Shown in pieces: positions 58,780 to 64,000 of a stretch of 64,000 nt of DNA. A program made the translations under genes and the position numbers. Position 1 is the first letter of the stretch. Each line of letters begins with the position of its first letter. Origin of the DNA: Todiramphus chloris collaris (Eukaryota > Chordata > Aves > Coraciiformes > Alcedinidae); NCBI GenBank assembly GCA_025345505.1, contig JANVCC010000174.1, positions 2,168,656 to 2,232,655 of the forward strand. The letters are read 5' to 3'. The notes under the pieces are model-generated. The model worked only from the letters and a program-made list of their open reading frames with translations. It did not search any database and was not told the origin of the DNA.

Positions 58780-59220
58780 GGCGTTCTTAATGGACTGCAA
58801 TTATTTAATATGATAGCATGAATGCAGCCTAACTCAGATGGGCTTTTCAGCAGAGCTCATAATGACTGTAATTGCAAAAGGATGCCTTGCTGAAGTAGAA
58901 GCTGCCAGATGCAATGCCATTCTGATCTAAAAAGGTCACAGTAAAAGGGACATTTAAATTAAGTTATAAATTACAATTGAAGAACAATATTTTGATGAGC
59001 AAGACCAGAGATGTCAGAGCTGCGAGATGTAATTCATGGGTTCATTACAGAACAGAGGTGCCTGACAGCTGAGCCATGCCAAAAGGAGAATTTATTTGCG
59101 CCATCACGCAGACAGAAAATGGCAGCTCTGCTGAGAAGCTGTAGTAGAAACTTGAAACCTTGTGGTAATGTGCAGACTTTATGGTAATGAGGTTTGCCTG
59201 TGATCTAGCATTGTTTAATG
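58780..59220. promoter_or_regulatory. Candidate conserved noncoding element
   Basis: Repeat-free, low-homopolymer AT-rich sequence with several homeodomain-like cores (gtaattgc, ttaaattaag, tgtaattcat) and a nuclear-receptor half-site (aaggtca) at about 58934. Conservation cannot be measured from one sequence, so this is an inference from texture. Confidence 0.3.
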
Positions 59221-62200
59221 ACTGCTGTAATATAAATGAGGGGTTTTGGACACGTGCACACTCAATTTTCCTTTAAAACCCTGTCCAGCAATACAGATGT
59301 TGCTGTATTCTCTGTTTTCAAGTATAACTATATCTGTCATTCCTGTTGTTGCAGTTGTATACGTTCACAATGTCACACGGGTTCAAAATGTAGATGGCAG
59401 AGTTAATGCTAAGAATGGTGATTCTCTAGATGGCAGGATAGGAATCTCCAGTGTTTACAGCAGCAACTTGAAAAGTTCAACCAGAAGTTAATGAAACCAT
59501 AGGCAGTCATCATTAGCTGTTATTTATATGTTGGAGTTGCTTGCCAATAAAGTGGTTATATATATTAAATGACCAAAAGTAATAAGCAGAGAATAAGCCA
59601 GATTGAAACATGGAAATTTAACTATGGCACTTAGGAAAAAAAATACTTTTTCCTCCTTGCTGCATTATCCTATCCTGGCACTTGGGCTTCCCCCGACCCT
59701 TTGCTAAAAGGAACATTTTTCAGGAGGCTCTAAACCTGTTTTCATATCTGTGTCTTCTCTGTTGTATGACTCTCCTTCTTTCAGGTCTGTGCTTTAGGGG
59801 CTTGTGTTTGTTTTTAATGTAATTACTTGGTCAAAAGTTAATGCCCATATTTTCTGTTGCTGAACCGGGGCAGTTTTGATGGCTTGTAAATTCTTCTATT
59901 TTTCAGTAAGCAGAGCAGCTGCTTGTTAGACCAGTCCCTTCGTTCTGGGCTTGTCTGGTTTTATTTTTCTTTGCAGATTGAACTGCTTGGGCAGTAGGGC
60001 TGCCAGGGAAAAACACATGTTGTCCTTGAGGCAAAATAAAGATGCCCTCCAAGTTACAAAGAGGCTTTGGCATTCCTGCATGTTTTGGGAGGGAGCAGAG
60101 GGAAAAGAAACAGAAGCACTATTCTCTTTAACGCCCTCAAATTTCCTAAGTGAAAAATCTTTTTTGGTAGCGGCATGCGCAGAAAAAAAGCATTTGCAAG
60201 GTGAGCTGGCAAAACAAACAGTCCCTTTTTTTCTTGAAGATGGATCAGTTCCCGGTGCTGGAGTGCAAACAAGGAGAAAAATTAATGTGTACCCAGTAGA
60301 AAAGACAACATCTTATTTTCATGCCTTTAAGTAGGTATTGCATACCACAGGAGTCTTAAAGAAACCAAGTTAGAACTGAGTTTAAAGTCGGTTTTGTTTG
60401 AGTGCTGGCATTGAGCACTGGCACTGCCAGGCCAGCTTTCCCCTCCTACCGCCTGCCTTGTGGCTTAGGGAAGATGGACCAGGATCATTGTTTCCCTGGC
60501 ATGGAGGTGCAGTCGTGGGAGCTGACACTGATGCAGTCACCAAGAGGCAGATTTACAAGCCGTCGTTGCGTTGTACATGAGGAAATTGCACCTGGGGAGA
60601 CAGGTTTGAAAGCGGTGGTTTCCACTAAGTGGTCTGGGGTAATGCATCTCCCTGGCTTCCAGCAGCACGAGGAGCTGCTGATGGCTCTGGTGTGTTAACA
60701 ATCCCTTAGTGGTAGCGTGCCGAGCTCAGATGGGTGGGGAGGAAATTCTTTTTGAAAGTGGAAGCATTGTTTGCTGTGGTTCCTCTGCATTAGCACCTGT
60801 AGTTATTGCACCGAGTATCTGCAGCGTGCCTGGAGATGCTGTATAGAAAGCCACTCTGGCTTAGCTTGCTTTCTTCTTCCCATTTTAGTCAAGTGCCTGC
60901 TCCACTGCAGTAACACATGGTATACTATTGGTAGTTTAATTGTTGATAAGGGGAAAAAGCCCCAGTGTTCAGGCTTGCAGTTAAGGGAGCGTTCCTGTTT
61001 GTCCCAAAGCCACGTTGCAGGTGTCTTTGCAGAGGTCTTCACCCAGCAGTGACCTCTTATTTTTAGAAGTACTTTACTTTCTTTAAAAGTTCCTCAAGTA
61101 TAAATAAATTTCGAATGTTCCAGTAACTTGGTGGAGGTAGAAAAGGAGCATCACCAGTTCAAGGTCTGTTCTTGCTGATGAAAGAAGCTCTGAGCAGTCC
61201 AAGTGAGGTGTGACCCGTGACGTAGCCTCCTCAGTACAGCTGATAACATGTTCAGCCCTGTCAGTAGGTGCTGTGCAGGGTGACAGTTCATATCTTGGTG
61301 CTGTTCAGTAATTGTATCTTGATCCTTGTTCAGTTTGTCAGTCTTGGGATAAGCTCAAGAATTAGAGTGCTTGTTGGACTGTTTTCTGCACCTGAGTTAA
61401 GGCAGGTCGAGTAGCGTGGGAGCTTCTGGAGAGGGGGGTGCAGATGGCTTGGGATAAATTCTGGATGGGAAGGAAAAGCAAAAGATAACGTACAGAATTA
61501 TCTTCTGCTTGTCCCTATTGTGAAGAAATTCATAAGGGTCTGTAAAAGTCTGTGGTGTTAATCAGGAGCTTTGGAGCTTTGGTTTGCTTGGCATGTTGTG
61601 TAGAAAAACTGCCTCTTGTCTGCAGGGAAGTTTGCATGCAAATTGTTCCCCTTTTGGCTGTTGAAAGATATTTCAGTTTTTGTCATCCCAGCAATATTTC
61701 TTTTCCTTTGAGATCATTTTCAGAAGACATAGGGCAGGCTCCTGACTAGTCCTTCAGCTCTTAAAATCCCCCTGTACTTTGAAGATAGGGACGGCTGTAA
61801 ATCTGCAGTGAGCTGAATGTTTTCTATCAGGAGTTAAGAGCTGGAGATTCTCAGGGGTTCCTTGTTGATTTTTTTTTGTGTGTGTGGTGTTGTTCTTCTA
61901 CCTCACCCTTATTTAAATGTCTGCTGTCTATTTCAGACAGCTTTTGATCATGCAGATCCCAAATTTATGGTCAAAACCAAGGTGCACTGTAGGATGCGAC
62001 CGGCTGAAAGAGGAATGTCAACTGGCACATCCCTGGTTGCCCTCGTGTACTCCTCTAGCTATCTGGAGGGGTTTTGTTTCTCTTCCATCTTTGTTTTCTA
62101 ACAGCACGCTGATCTTTGCAGAGCAATAAAAGCAGAGTTTTCTGCGTGGTAAACTTGACGTGCCATGACTTGCAGTCCCTCCTGTGTGTCAGCTTTTCCC

Positions 62201-62602
62201 ACTTGGTTTTACTAATCTGAACAAAATGTGCTGCATAAACTACAGCTCCTTTGCAAAAGGATTTTGTTGGAGCTTTTTAAAATTTTCCTTGAAGTTTCTA
62301 ATTTAAAAAAAATTTTTTTTTAAAGTTAACCAAAAAAAAGTCTGCAGTGCTTTATGAGCTCAGACATTATCTGGGAGACATTCAGGAAGGAAGGGGGAAA
62401 TGTATGTGTTAAAATGTTGTTTCTTCTGTTAATAACCCCCCAGTTACCCTTCAGGTTGTTCAAATTTCACTGCATATATCAACAGTAAAAATAATGAAGC
62501 ATAGAACATCTCATGTGCCCCCCCCCACTTGAGTGGTTTTCCTCCAATATCAGGTCACTGCTAATTCCACGGAATGATCTGTTTGTCTTCTTTATTTTTT
62601 AG

Positions 62603-64000
<1,398 letters not shown>

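Overview
This is vertebrate, almost certainly avian, nuclear DNA, and it lies inside one large protein-coding gene on the + strand. Seven short exons with canonical ag/gt borders join without a frameshift or stop into 681 nt (227 codons). Their translation is unmistakably the BAH to ELM2 to start-of-SANT part of RERE (atrophin-2, arginine-glutamic acid dipeptide repeats protein), a nuclear receptor-linked transcriptional corepressor. The bird assignment rests on CR1 LINE fragments, very low interspersed-repeat content, and G/T-rich low-complexity tracts. A turtle or crocodilian cannot be formally excluded.

Layout: 1-25896 is the 3' part of a long upstream intron with no exon I can recognise. 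The exons are at 25897-26002, 27504-27600 and 31194-31298 (BAH domain), 47437-47485, 50721-50845 and 51638-51737 (ELM2 domain), and 62603-62701 (end of ELM2 region and first residues of SANT). The gene continues past the window: the rest of SANT, the GATA-type zinc finger and the atrophin domain are downstream. The 16.1-kb intron falls almost exactly at the BAH/ELM2 boundary, and a 10.9-kb intron precedes the SANT exon.

Introns make up about 99% of the window. They hold two clear CR1 fragments (10596-10720 and 36058-36542; the second looks internally inverted), a degraded minus-strand LINE reverse-transcriptase remnant (about 53506-53700), homopolymer tracts, a few perfect short tandem duplications, several isolated CpG-rich blocks, and AT-rich, repeat-free stretches that look like conserved noncoding elements. 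One of these contains three RFX X-box-like motifs within 290 bp.

I found no bacterial-type genes, CRISPR arrays, rRNA or tRNA genes, or a second protein-coding gene. Other open frames are short and lack recognisable domains. No wholly new system is evident; the most useful leads are the regulatory candidates and the repeat structures.
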